The notes below the pieces were generated by a model. It was not told the origin of the DNA. It was given only the letters and a program-made list of their open reading frames with translations, and made no database searches. This document shows, piece by piece, positions 9,581 through 17,250 of a DNA stretch of 64,000 nt. A program made the translations under genes and the position numbers. The stretch is from Bacteroidales bacterium (GTDB lineage: Bacteria > Bacteroidota > Bacteroidia > Bacteroidales > F082): NCBI GenBank assembly GCA_017537965.1, contig JAFYJV010000009.1, forward strand, positions 1 through 64,000, given 5' to 3'. The number at the start of each line of letters is the position of its first letter. Positions within the stretch are counted from its first letter, which is position 1.

Positions 9581-10831
9581 TTATTGATTGACGCGAGACA
9601 CGTGACTGAAAGATTCGGGGAAGTCGATTGCACTCCATTTGTCCTTCACCAGACCCTCATCAAGCCACATCAACCCCGGGTTGAAACGCACGATGGTCTT
9701 GATTTCCAATTCATCTCCATAATACACTTCCGAAACGAAAGGATATCGTTCCTGAATCATCTCCACATAATCCTGCGGCGAGGAGGTAACCCATATCACA
9801 TAACAGCCAGCCTGCTCAGCATTTTCCGTCACCTTTTTGATCTTCTTCCATTCGTTCAAGGTGATCTTGCTCATGTCGTTCGAGGTGAACATCAGAAGGT
9901 TTTCGGTGGTCAGGATCATCTCGGTAACGTCATCGCCGTCTTGATCCAAAGCCGAGAAGCCAAGGAAGCTGTTGCCACCCACCACACGTTGATCGACGAA
10001 TTCCCATTGGCTCATCCACACTGAATCATTCCACGGATAGTTGGGCGACAAGTACTCCTGGGTCTTCCCGGTCTCCTTGTTCTTGAAGGTCAAGTAGATC
10101 TGCTGCTCCTGTTCTTGTTTCTCGTTCATTTGCTTCCCAACTTTCCAATTCATGAAATCGATCACAGGCAGATGGCGGTAGTTATAGATCTCGAAACCAG
10201 CAAACAGTGCTGCATACACAAAGCCGATCAGCAACTGTCCTCTCCAAGTGAGGCGGTTTTTCAAACTCTTGAAATTCAATATTAGAGGCAACAACACCGC
10301 GTCGATCACCAGATTCTTGTAAAAGGTCTGCCAGTTCGTCATCTTCACCGCCGTGCCGAAGCAGCCGCAGTCGGGCACCACATCGTAGAGAGCGTCGAAG
10401 AGCGTCGTTGTCGTGAATATCAGCATCAGAGCTACACCACCTATGACCGCGATATGGGGACACACATTGGTCAAAAGACAGATACCCACAAGGAACTCCG
10501 CAAGAATCATCAGCACAGCAAGCACCAGTGCCAAGTCGTTCAGCCACTCGATATGGTATGCCGCAAAATAGTCCAGCATCTTGTATCTCGTCCCTAGTGG
10601 ATCCACCCCTTTTGTGAAGCTGCTGAAGATGAAAAGCAAGCCTATGAGGATACGGCATACCGTCAAGGCCTCTTTTGTGTAACCCTTCCGAAACACGATG
10701 CTGACAACGATGTTCAACAACAAGATGGCCAAAAACCACAGCCGATAGTCGGGGATAAAGGCAATGCCCACAGCCGAAGCGATGGCCACGGCAATGCTGA
10801 TCCAGCTGATGGAGGAGTTATTGCTTCTCAT
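9581..10831 (-). CDS. DoxX/MauE-like membrane protein, BT_3928 type
   Basis: The N-terminal half (about 1-210) has several membrane helices of the DoxX/MauE type, including the loop PDCGCFG with two close cysteines. The C-terminal 200 residues are soluble and resemble a thioredoxin fold without a CxxC motif. This matches what I know as the BT_3928 family of Bacteroidota. The gene overlaps DUF1599 by 14 bp upstream, and its stop is 1 bp from the permease start, so the three are one transcription unit. The biochemical role is unknown; a redox or quinone-linked role would follow from the DoxX/MauE relationship only. Confidence 0.85.
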   Translation of the reverse strand: MRSNNSSISWISIAVAIASAVGIAFIPDYRLWFLAILLLNIVVSIVFRKGYTKEALTVCRILIGLLFIFSSFTKGVDPLGTRYKMLDYFAAYHIEWLNDLALVLAVLMILAEFLVGICLLTNVCPHIAVIGGVALMLIFTTTTLFDALYDVVPDCGCFGTAVKMTNWQTFYKNLVIDAVLLPLILNFKSLKNRLTWRGQLLIGFVYAALFAGFEIYNYRHLPVIDFMNWKVGKQMNEKQEQEQQIYLTFKNKETGKTQEYLSPNYPWNDSVWMSQWEFVDQRVVGGNSFLGFSALDQDGDDVTEMILTTENLLMFTSNDMSKITLNEWKKIKKVTENAEQAGCYVIWVTSSPQDYVEMIQERYPFVSEVYYGDELEIKTIVRFNPGLMWLDEGLVKDKWSAIDFPESFSHVSRVNQ

Positions 10832-11387
10832 CGGCGCACTCCTTTTGTTCTGTCAATAGGATCAAGGCAAAGACCGCATAGTTGATCATGTCATAGTAAT
10901 TGGCATCAAGTCCTTCCGAGACGAGGGTCTTGCCCCCATGATCCTCGATGGACTTGGTTCGCAGCACCTTCGACATGATGAGGTCGGTGATGGAGCTGAT
11001 GCGCATGTCGCGCCAAGCTTCGCCATAGTCATGGTTCTTGCGGGTCATGAGTTCGTAAGCCTCACGGGTCACTTTGTCATACTTGGCAGCGGCCTCTTCC
11101 GAAGACAAGTCAGGTTGGTCAACCGCACCCAGTTGCAGCTGGATGATGCCCATGGCCGCATAGTTGACGATACCGATGAACTCCGGCTCAATGCCTTCGT
11201 CCACCATGCGTTCCTCTCCTGTCTGCAAGGTTCGGATACGTTTCACTTTGATATAGATCTGATCCGTTATCGAGGGTGCGCGCAAGATGCGCCATGCCGG
11301 ACCATAATCTTTCATTTTGTCGATAAAGAGGGTACGACACTGAGCCAGCACGGCTTGGAATTCCTGTTCGGTATTGGGATTGTTCAT
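10818..11387 (-). CDS. DUF1599 protein with two internal copies
   Basis: The 189-residue protein consists of two similar halves, about residues 10-90 and 103-180. Each has the pattern KxxDYGxAWR, then SITDxIxxKVxRxxxL and a later INYAxxxxIxL segment. This fits DUF1599, a family I recall as linked to nucleotide modification; that link is general knowledge and is not shown here. It is the first gene of the minus-strand unit that continues with the DoxX-type protein. A good -7 box lies 22 bp upstream of the start codon. Confidence 0.85.
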   Translation of the reverse strand: MNNPNTEQEFQAVLAQCRTLFIDKMKDYGPAWRILRAPSITDQIYIKVKRIRTLQTGEERMVDEGIEPEFIGIVNYAAMGIIQLQLGAVDQPDLSSEEAAAKYDKVTREAYELMTRKNHDYGEAWRDMRISSITDLIMSKVLRTKSIEDHGGKTLVSEGLDANYYDMINYAVFALILLTEQKECADEKQ

Positions 11388-11408
11388 GTTTCTTTAAGTA
11401 TTGCGAAG

Positions 11409-11416
11409 CAAAGATA
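11409..11416 (-). promoter_or_regulatory. -7 box of the DUF1599 operon
   Basis: CAAAGATA on the plus strand reads TATCTTTG on the minus strand, a strong Bacteroidota -7 box 22 bp before the DUF1599 start. It stands back to back with the plus-strand promoter at 11482. Confidence 0.65.
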
Positions 11417-11477
11417 CAAAAAACTCTCCGCATAAAAAACCAAAAAAACCAGAATTTCGGTAGAATATGAAAAATAA

Positions 11478-11530
11478 TTACTATTTTTGCAGTGTTTTAG
11501 ATAACGATTTCAAAAAATAAACAAAAACAT
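11478..11530 (+). promoter_or_regulatory. Promoter and leader shared with the second DUF5618-like gene
   Basis: The -7 box TATTTTTG is at 11482-11489. The 15-bp block TTACTATTTTTGCAG (11478-11492) and a 22-bp block at 11509-11530 (TTCAAAAAATAAAC followed by AAAAACAT) both recur, unchanged and with nearly the same spacing, at 51404-51418 and 51434-51455 before the paralogous gene. Confidence 0.75.
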
Positions 11531-11537
11531 ATCCATT

Positions 11538-11978
11538 ATGAAAGACTTGATGATTGAACCTGTAGTAGATCCCGTAAGCGAAGCCCGACGCTATGTAGCA
11601 AACGCCCAAGAACTATTAAGAGATCATGGAAAACTCGATTTCGAGACCCAACTTTATCAGGACAGGAAATACGTACGCATGGCTGGCAACACCCTATGGA
11701 ATGGGGTGCTGCTTATTGTTGACGCAGTATTCCATGTGAAAACCAACAACAGAATGCATCCCGATGTTGATGACTATAGGTTTAGTATCTCAAGACGCGA
11801 CCACAAACTGCTTGACCTATTCAACACTGCCCACGAAACGCTCCATGTCTATATGGGCTACGATGGTAACCGAAGGAAAAACCTTTGTCAAGACGGCATC
11901 CACCTCGCCATCGAGATTATAGACCGCTGCGAACTCATGCTGAAAAATAGAAGCGCGTTTCAACTAGATAAAACATAA
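11538..11978 (+). CDS. DUF5618-like protein, copy 1
   Basis: The 146-residue protein is small, helical and soluble, with no signal peptide. It carries the block PVSEARRYVANA near the start, then DRKYVRMAGNTLWNGVLL in the middle. I believe it belongs to DUF5618, whose function is unknown. A paralogue is encoded at 51501-51917; the two share most of these blocks as well as promoter and leader. Copy 1 has a longer C-terminal tail (SAFQLDKT). It is followed 31 bp later by folP, which has its own promoter. Confidence 0.85.
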   Translation: MKDLMIEPVVDPVSEARRYVANAQELLRDHGKLDFETQLYQDRKYVRMAGNTLWNGVLLIVDAVFHVKTNNRMHPDVDDYRFSISRRDHKLLDLFNTAHETLHVYMGYDGNRRKNLCQDGIHLAIEIIDRCELMLKNRSAFQLDKT

Positions 11979-11983
11979 ATCGC

Positions 11984-11991
11984 TATCTTTG
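11984..11991 (+). promoter_or_regulatory. -7 box of folP-cdaA
   Basis: TATCTTTG begins five bases after the stop of the preceding gene. Transcription would begin near 11998, which supports the ATG at 12010 as the folP start rather than an in-frame TTG at 11989 that lies inside this box. Confidence 0.65.
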
Positions 11992-12009
11992 CAGAAAGAC
12001 AAGATCGCT

Positions 12010-12813
12010 ATGAACCTCCCTTCTCGCCCAGCCATCATGGGCATCCTCAACGTCACCCCTGACTCGTTTTCCGACGGGGGCAGATACAACGACACCGACA
12101 AAGCACTTAATCATTGCGAGGAAATGCTGCAACAAGGCGCCGACATCATCGACATCGGAGGCTGCTCCACACGACCCAACAACGCCATCGCCACCGAACA
12201 AGAGGAGATGGAACGGGTTATCCCAGTTTTAAAAGCCATTCGACTGCGTTTTCCTGAAGCGATGATTTCCATCGACACCTTCCGCAAATACGTGGCAGAA
12301 GCCTGTGTGATTGAGGGTGCCGACATCATCAACGACATCTCTGGCGGACTCTTCGACTCCGAAATGCTGCCCTATATCGGGAAAAACCACATCCCTTACG
12401 TGCTGATGCACTGTGTAGGCACCCCAGAGACCATGCACCAATACCATTTGGATGGCGACATCCACCAAACCGTTTTGGACTTTTTCAAACGACAATGTGA
12501 CATCCTGGAATCTTATGGCGACCAACAAATCATACTAGATCCGGGAATCGGCTTCGGGAAAAGCCTGGAAGCCAACTATGCCTTGCTCAGCCATTTGGAA
12601 CGTTACCGTTACCACGAATATCCTATCCTCATTGGCATATCACGGAAATCAATGATCCCAAAATTGTTGGGGCCTGATGCGGATCTGGAGAACTGCACCA
12701 CCATACTCAACACCATCGCTATGTTGAACGGCGCAGACTTTTTAAGGGTCCACAACGTCAAAAACGTCGTCGAATTGAAAAAAACCTTTAATTTTGCGCA
12801 ACCAACGGAATAA
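12010..12813 (+). CDS. folP: Dihydropteroate synthase
   Basis: The enzyme joins p-aminobenzoate to dihydropterin pyrophosphate in folate synthesis and is the sulfonamide target. The 267-residue barrel shows the two family signatures: ILNVTPDSFSDGG near residue 11 and DIGGCSTRP near residue 49. Later motifs NDISGG and DPGIGFGK are also present. I prefer the ATG at 12010 because the promoter lies just upstream. The gene ends 3 bp before cdaA, so both are co-transcribed; folP beside the diadenylate cyclase gene is a common Bacteroidota arrangement. Confidence 0.96.
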   Translation: MNLPSRPAIMGILNVTPDSFSDGGRYNDTDKALNHCEEMLQQGADIIDIGGCSTRPNNAIATEQEEMERVIPVLKAIRLRFPEAMISIDTFRKYVAEACVIEGADIINDISGGLFDSEMLPYIGKNHIPYVLMHCVGTPETMHQYHLDGDIHQTVLDFFKRQCDILESYGDQQIILDPGIGFGKSLEANYALLSHLERYRYHEYPILIGISRKSMIPKLLGPDADLENCTTILNTIAMLNGADFLRVHNVKNVVELKKTFNFAQPTE

Positions 12814-12816
12814 ATC

Positions 12817-13590
12817 ATGCTGGATCTATTCATACAGATACGCATCGTCGATGTCATCGACATCCTGCTGGTTGCCGCGCTGCTCTACACGCTTTACCGA
12901 TTGCTGAAGGGCACCGCAGCCATCAGCATCTTCGTCGGCATTGTTGCCATCTTCCTCATCTGGCAATTGGTCAACGCCCTCCAGATGGAGCTCCTGTCGT
13001 CAATCCTGGGTGCCTTTGTAAGTGTAGGTTTTATCGCCCTCATCATCATCTTCCAACCCGAGATCCGGCGTTTCCTCTTTACCATAGGCACACAGACAAA
13101 GAATGGCAACTTGAGAACTTTCAGGCTCTTCCGGCGGAAAAGCAAGGGCATCACTTTGGACACCGACACCATCAGCCAGGCATGCGTTGCCATGTCAAGC
13201 ATCAAACAGGGCGCACTCATCGTCCTTACCCGACAAAACACCCTTGCCGACATCGTCCTGACCGGTGTCACCATCGACGCTCAACTCAGTAAACCATTGA
13301 TTGAAAACATCTTCTTCAAAAACAGCCCATTGCATGACGGCGCCATGATCATCACCGACAACAAGATCGTTGCCGCCCGATGCATCCTGCCTGTCACCAA
13401 CAATAGCGAGATACCAGGGCATTACGGCCTACGTCACCGTGCCGCCGTGGGCGTCAGCGAGAACAACGACTGCATCGTGCTCGTAGTCTCCGAAGAGACT
13501 GGTGGCATCAGCCTTGTAAAAAGTGGGAAGATCATGACCCTCCATGCCTCCACTATGAATGAAGTACTGGAGAAAGAACTGAAGAACTAA
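12817..13590 (+). CDS. cdaA: Membrane diadenylate cyclase (c-di-AMP synthase)
   Basis: The protein makes the second messenger c-di-AMP from two ATP. Its 257 residues comprise three N-terminal membrane helices (about 12-30, 34-52, 62-80) and a DAC catalytic domain (about 110-250). The active-site motifs are DGA at 174-176 and RHR at 206-208. c-di-AMP generally controls potassium and osmolyte balance and cell-wall state. No phosphodiesterase or receptor gene is seen nearby. The gene runs convergently into a lipoprotein gene, with only 4 bp between the two stops. Confidence 0.95.
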   Translation: MLDLFIQIRIVDVIDILLVAALLYTLYRLLKGTAAISIFVGIVAIFLIWQLVNALQMELLSSILGAFVSVGFIALIIIFQPEIRRFLFTIGTQTKNGNLRTFRLFRRKSKGITLDTDTISQACVAMSSIKQGALIVLTRQNTLADIVLTGVTIDAQLSKPLIENIFFKNSPLHDGAMIITDNKIVAARCILPVTNNSEIPGHYGLRHRAAVGVSENNDCIVLVVSEETGGISLVKSGKIMTLHASTMNEVLEKELKN

Positions 13591-13594
13591 TCTC

Positions 13595-14395
13595 TCAATT
13601 AGCGTCGTTGAGGACATCGCCGTTCTCAATCCCCAACTCAATGAATCCCTCTCCCTCAAGAAGGAAATAAAGCGATTCTTCGTATGGATCCCAACGCAAC
13701 TTGAATCGAGACGCGTCACCTTTCTTTTTCAATTCGCCGCCGACATAACGGTTCATCATGTAATTGTATGTGAAAGTGGCATAGCGCTTCCCAAGATACA
13801 CCGCATAGTCATAAACATCGTTTGTTGTGATGGGAGTAATGTCGTAATGATACTGCGCCCCCTCGTTGCCGTTGCTAACGTACGACTTGAAATCGTCCAT
13901 AAGGTTGCACTCGTCATACAAGGTAACGGGAAGCCATTCCCCATCATTGATATCGAACCACGCCGCCACATTGACCGTGTTCAAGGAAAACGAATAATCG
14001 TAATCATCAGTGAAATCGAAAAGATGGTCCACATAGTCCGTAAAAAGGCCTTGTATCTCCACCTTGGAAAGGAGCACCAGCCAATGCGTGGAATCAACAG
14101 GGACATGGTCGGCATCCTCAGGAATATAGACATCCACCCCAAAGGTCCTCATCTCATCAGCGTATGCCGCATACATGATATCCAAAAAGGCGTTCTGATC
14201 CAACGAATCCAACACCTTGGTATAGGTCCCATCCCCGTTCTGTATCAGGGTCACCTGTGCCTCCTCGGGAAAGTAAACTGCTGCACGCGTACGATGTGAT
14301 TGAACGACGAACTTGTTGGCCAACCAGAACTCGCTACCACAGCCCGAGAAAAGCACTGCGAGCAAAACACCTATAAACAATGTCTTTATTTTCAT
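13595..14395 (-). CDS. Lipoprotein of unknown function
   Basis: The N-terminus (MKIKTLFIGVLLAVLFSGC) is a lipoprotein signal with the lipid-bearing Cys at residue 19. The remaining 245 residues are soluble, acidic and rich in aromatic residues, with no motif I recognise. A segment near the middle (DYVDHLFDFTDDYDYSFSLN) recalls envelope proteins of Bacteroidota that have no known function. It starts 3 bp after the stop of the topoisomerase IV A gene and is probably transcribed with it. Confidence 0.85.
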   Translation of the reverse strand: MKIKTLFIGVLLAVLFSGCGSEFWLANKFVVQSHRTRAAVYFPEEAQVTLIQNGDGTYTKVLDSLDQNAFLDIMYAAYADEMRTFGVDVYIPEDADHVPVDSTHWLVLLSKVEIQGLFTDYVDHLFDFTDDYDYSFSLNTVNVAAWFDINDGEWLPVTLYDECNLMDDFKSYVSNGNEGAQYHYDITPITTNDVYDYAVYLGKRYATFTYNYMMNRYVGGELKKKGDASRFKLRWDPYEESLYFLLEGEGFIELGIENGDVLNDAN

Positions 14396-14398
14396 ATT

Positions 14399-17185
14399 CT
14401 AAAACAATTCCATTTGAATCGGTTCGCCACCATGCTTCTTGTCATCGTCAAAAGGCTCTGGACTCGGTATTTCTGGTGTCGGAACTTCCTGGGCCGGGGC
14501 TTCTTGGAACGGCTTTTCGGGAACCTGGTTCTCGGAGCTATCCTCATCCTCCGGGACATCTGCTTCCGCTTCCTCCGAAACCTCAGGCACTTCCGGCTCA
14601 TACGGCTCCAACCATTCAAAACGCTCAATCTCCCTGTTTGAGAGGCGTTTGCCTTTGGCCTTATAACTCTTGATGCCAATGAACTCCTCGACATTGACTT
14701 CATCATCGGGGAAACTGTTCCCGGCATCGCTGACCTGATAACTCAACAAAAGTCGTGGCATCACGTCAGTACAACTCGAAAGATATTTGGCCGCCTCATG
14801 CTCGCCGATGAAAGAGCAACGGGTGTTCATCTTGACATCACGGTCGATGCAGAAACGTTTCAGGTACATCTTTTGGGTCTCTCCTTCGATATAAATGACT
14901 GAGAAGATGTCGTCAGGATCGAACTTGCGGATCTCCACCATGTCGTCGTCGAAATGCGTTGAAAGGTCATAACCTGTCACCTTGAACTCACCATTGCTGA
15001 AAAGCTGAAAGATACGGTCATCGCCCTCGAAGGCGCCCAGATATTGTCCACGCTTGTCGGCATTGAGACGTCGCACTGTGTCATCATACCATAGGTCGCG
15101 CGCCGTCAAGGTCGATACACCGTCGTCATGCTTGAAAACGACTTTGATGGCATACTTGGTCAGCAAGTTGCCTCGTGCCGCACGGCCTTTCACGGCTAGC
15201 TGGGCGAAGTCGTAGTCGAAACTCGCCTTCTTGAGTTTGGGAGCGGGACGCAGTTGCACCTTGATGACTTCCGCCTCGCCGTTGGGGTTGGCGGTGAAAT
15301 ACACCACTCGCGAATCGGGCTTGCCTTGGGTAAGGTCATACTCCTTGTCACGTGTAACGCCCGTCACGGCGAAACGCTTGACATAGAACGGATTTCCCGC
15401 CTTGCCGTCACGATACACCGCATTATAGGTGGTTCTGTCGTCGTTCTTATGGAACACCGCCACATGGATCACATTGGCACCTACAAAGAGCTTGGATTGC
15501 AGCTTGGTCACCATGTATGTGCCTTTCTCGTGGAACACGATGATATCATCCATATCGGAGCAGTCGGAGACAAAGGTATAAGCCTCCTTGTTCTTTTCAC
15601 GCTTCAATCCCTCAGAGGTACAAACGAAGCCCTCGGCAGTATTTACATATAGTTTCTCGTTGTTGGCTGCTACAGCCTGTGCAGAGATGTTGTCGAAGTT
15701 ACGGATCTCCGTCTTGCGCTCGCGGCCATCGCCATATTTCTCCTTGATATGGGTGTAGTAATTGATGGTATAGTCAACGATATGGTCAAGGTTGTAGCGA
15801 GCCTCCTCCATCTTCGCCTCAATGTCGGCCAGCTGTTCATCGGCTTTCTTGATGTCGAACTTGGAAATCTTCCTTACCGGCTTCTCGCAAAGCTTCAACA
15901 CGTCATCGCGCGTAATCTCACGTTGCAGCCGTTTGCGATAAGGGTCAAAGCGGCGTTCGATACCCGTCACCTGATCCTCCCAAGTTGCATAGTCCTTCTT
16001 TTCCAACTCCTTGTAGATGCCTTTTTCAAAGAAGATCTTCTCCAAAGAGATCCAATGCCATTCGGATTCCAGTTCATCCAACAGGATCTGAAGTTCCCAG
16101 CTAAGGAGTTCCATGGTACGGTCGGTGCAGCGTTTGAGGATCTCACTGACGCCCATGAAGACGGGACGCTCGTTGACAATGACACATGCATTGGGCGAGA
16201 TCGAAACCTCGCACTGGGTGAAGGCATACAATGCGTCAATAGTCTGGTCGGGCGACACTCCCGGGTTGAGGTAGATGACAATCTCGCAAGTCTCCGCAGT
16301 GTTATCGTCGATCTTCTTGATCTTGATCTTTCCCTTATCGTTCTCCTTGACGATGCTCTCGATCACGCTACCCGTAGTGGTTCCAAAAGGAATCTCCGTG
16401 ATCACCAAGGTCTTCTTGTCGAGTTGGCTGATGCGGGCGCGCACTTTGACACGTCCACCTCGGAGGCCATCGTTGTAGTTCGTGACGTCCATCAGACCTC
16501 CTGTCGGGAAGTCGGGATACAGCGCAAAAGGCTCATCACGGAGATAGGCGATGGAGGCGTCGATAAGCTCGATGAAGTTATGCGGCAGGAACTTGGAGGC
16601 AAGACCCACGGCGATGCCCTCAGTACCTTGAGCGAGAAGCAAAGGGAACTTCACAGGCAACGACACTGGTTCCTGGTTGCGACCGTCGTAAGAAGGTGTC
16701 CAGTCGGTCGTCTTCTTGTTGAAGACGACCTCTTTGGCGAATTTCGAAAGCCTGGCTTCGATATAACGGGAGGCAGCAGCGCTGTCGCCCGTGAGGATGT
16801 TGCCGAAGTTTCCCTGCATGTCGATAAGCAGGTCTTTTTGCGCCAGCTGCACCAGGGCGTCAGCGATGGAGGCATCGCCGTGAGGGTGGTATTTCATCGT
16901 GTTGCCTACGATGTTGGCCACCTTGTTGAACCGTCCGTCGTCAAGCTCATTCATGGAATGGAGGATGCGCCGCTGCACCGGTTTCAGGCCGTCTTCGATG
17001 GCAGGTACAGCGCGTTCCAGAATGACGTAAGAGGCATAGTCGAGAAACCAGTTCTCGAACATGCCTTTGATGGGGATCACATGGAAACTGTCGTTTTCCG
17101 GCTGGATATCCGTCGGCTCGGTCATATCCTCCACAGGATCAACCACTTCGTCATTTCTTAATTCATCCTTTTCCTCAATATCCAT
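14399..17185 (-). CDS. parC: DNA topoisomerase IV subunit A (gyrase A-like)
   Basis: The 928-residue protein is the DNA-cleaving subunit of a type IIA topoisomerase. The catalytic tyrosine is at about residue 141 in AAASRYIEARLS, preceded by the YHPHGD and QGNFG motifs of the winged-helix region. A beta-pinwheel-like C-terminal half follows, then an acidic, Pro/Glu-rich tail (about 850-920). I chose the ATG at 17185: a very good promoter lies at 17206-17236, so longer in-frame starts would lie upstream of the transcript. The stop is TAG, followed after 3 bp by a lipoprotein gene. Assignment to ParC over GyrA rests on the non-canonical tail and is less certain. Confidence 0.92.
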   Translation of the reverse strand: MDIEEKDELRNDEVVDPVEDMTEPTDIQPENDSFHVIPIKGMFENWFLDYASYVILERAVPAIEDGLKPVQRRILHSMNELDDGRFNKVANIVGNTMKYHPHGDASIADALVQLAQKDLLIDMQGNFGNILTGDSAAASRYIEARLSKFAKEVVFNKKTTDWTPSYDGRNQEPVSLPVKFPLLLAQGTEGIAVGLASKFLPHNFIELIDASIAYLRDEPFALYPDFPTGGLMDVTNYNDGLRGGRVKVRARISQLDKKTLVITEIPFGTTTGSVIESIVKENDKGKIKIKKIDDNTAETCEIVIYLNPGVSPDQTIDALYAFTQCEVSISPNACVIVNERPVFMGVSEILKRCTDRTMELLSWELQILLDELESEWHWISLEKIFFEKGIYKELEKKDYATWEDQVTGIERRFDPYRKRLQREITRDDVLKLCEKPVRKISKFDIKKADEQLADIEAKMEEARYNLDHIVDYTINYYTHIKEKYGDGRERKTEIRNFDNISAQAVAANNEKLYVNTAEGFVCTSEGLKREKNKEAYTFVSDCSDMDDIIVFHEKGTYMVTKLQSKLFVGANVIHVAVFHKNDDRTTYNAVYRDGKAGNPFYVKRFAVTGVTRDKEYDLTQGKPDSRVVYFTANPNGEAEVIKVQLRPAPKLKKASFDYDFAQLAVKGRAARGNLLTKYAIKVVFKHDDGVSTLTARDLWYDDTVRRLNADKRGQYLGAFEGDDRIFQLFSNGEFKVTGYDLSTHFDDDMVEIRKFDPDDIFSVIYIEGETQKMYLKRFCIDRDVKMNTRCSFIGEHEAAKYLSSCTDVMPRLLLSYQVSDAGNSFPDDEVNVEEFIGIKSYKAKGKRLSNREIERFEWLEPYEPEVPEVSEEAEADVPEDEDSSENQVPEKPFQEAPAQEVPTPEIPSPEPFDDDKKHGGEPIQMELF

Positions 17186-17205
17186 AGGATTCGCTTTGGA
17201 AGAGG

Positions 17206-17236
17206 CAAAGATACGTTTTTTTTCTTCTTGGTCAAA
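17206..17236 (-). promoter_or_regulatory. Promoter of the topoisomerase IV A gene
   Basis: On the minus strand a TTTG -33 box (17233-17236) is separated by exactly 19 bp from the -7 box TATCTTTG (17206-17213). This is among the best matches to the Bacteroidota consensus in the window and fixes the start codon at 17185. Confidence 0.75.
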
Positions 17237-17250
17237 GGAAATTTTCAACT

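Noticed and set aside
11989-12009. Upstream TTG start for folP
   Set aside because: The TTG is part of the -7 box TATCTTTG, so it would not be in the mRNA.
15749-17161. 470-codon plus-strand frame
   Set aside because: It lies entirely opposite the topoisomerase IV A gene; composition explains the lack of stops.
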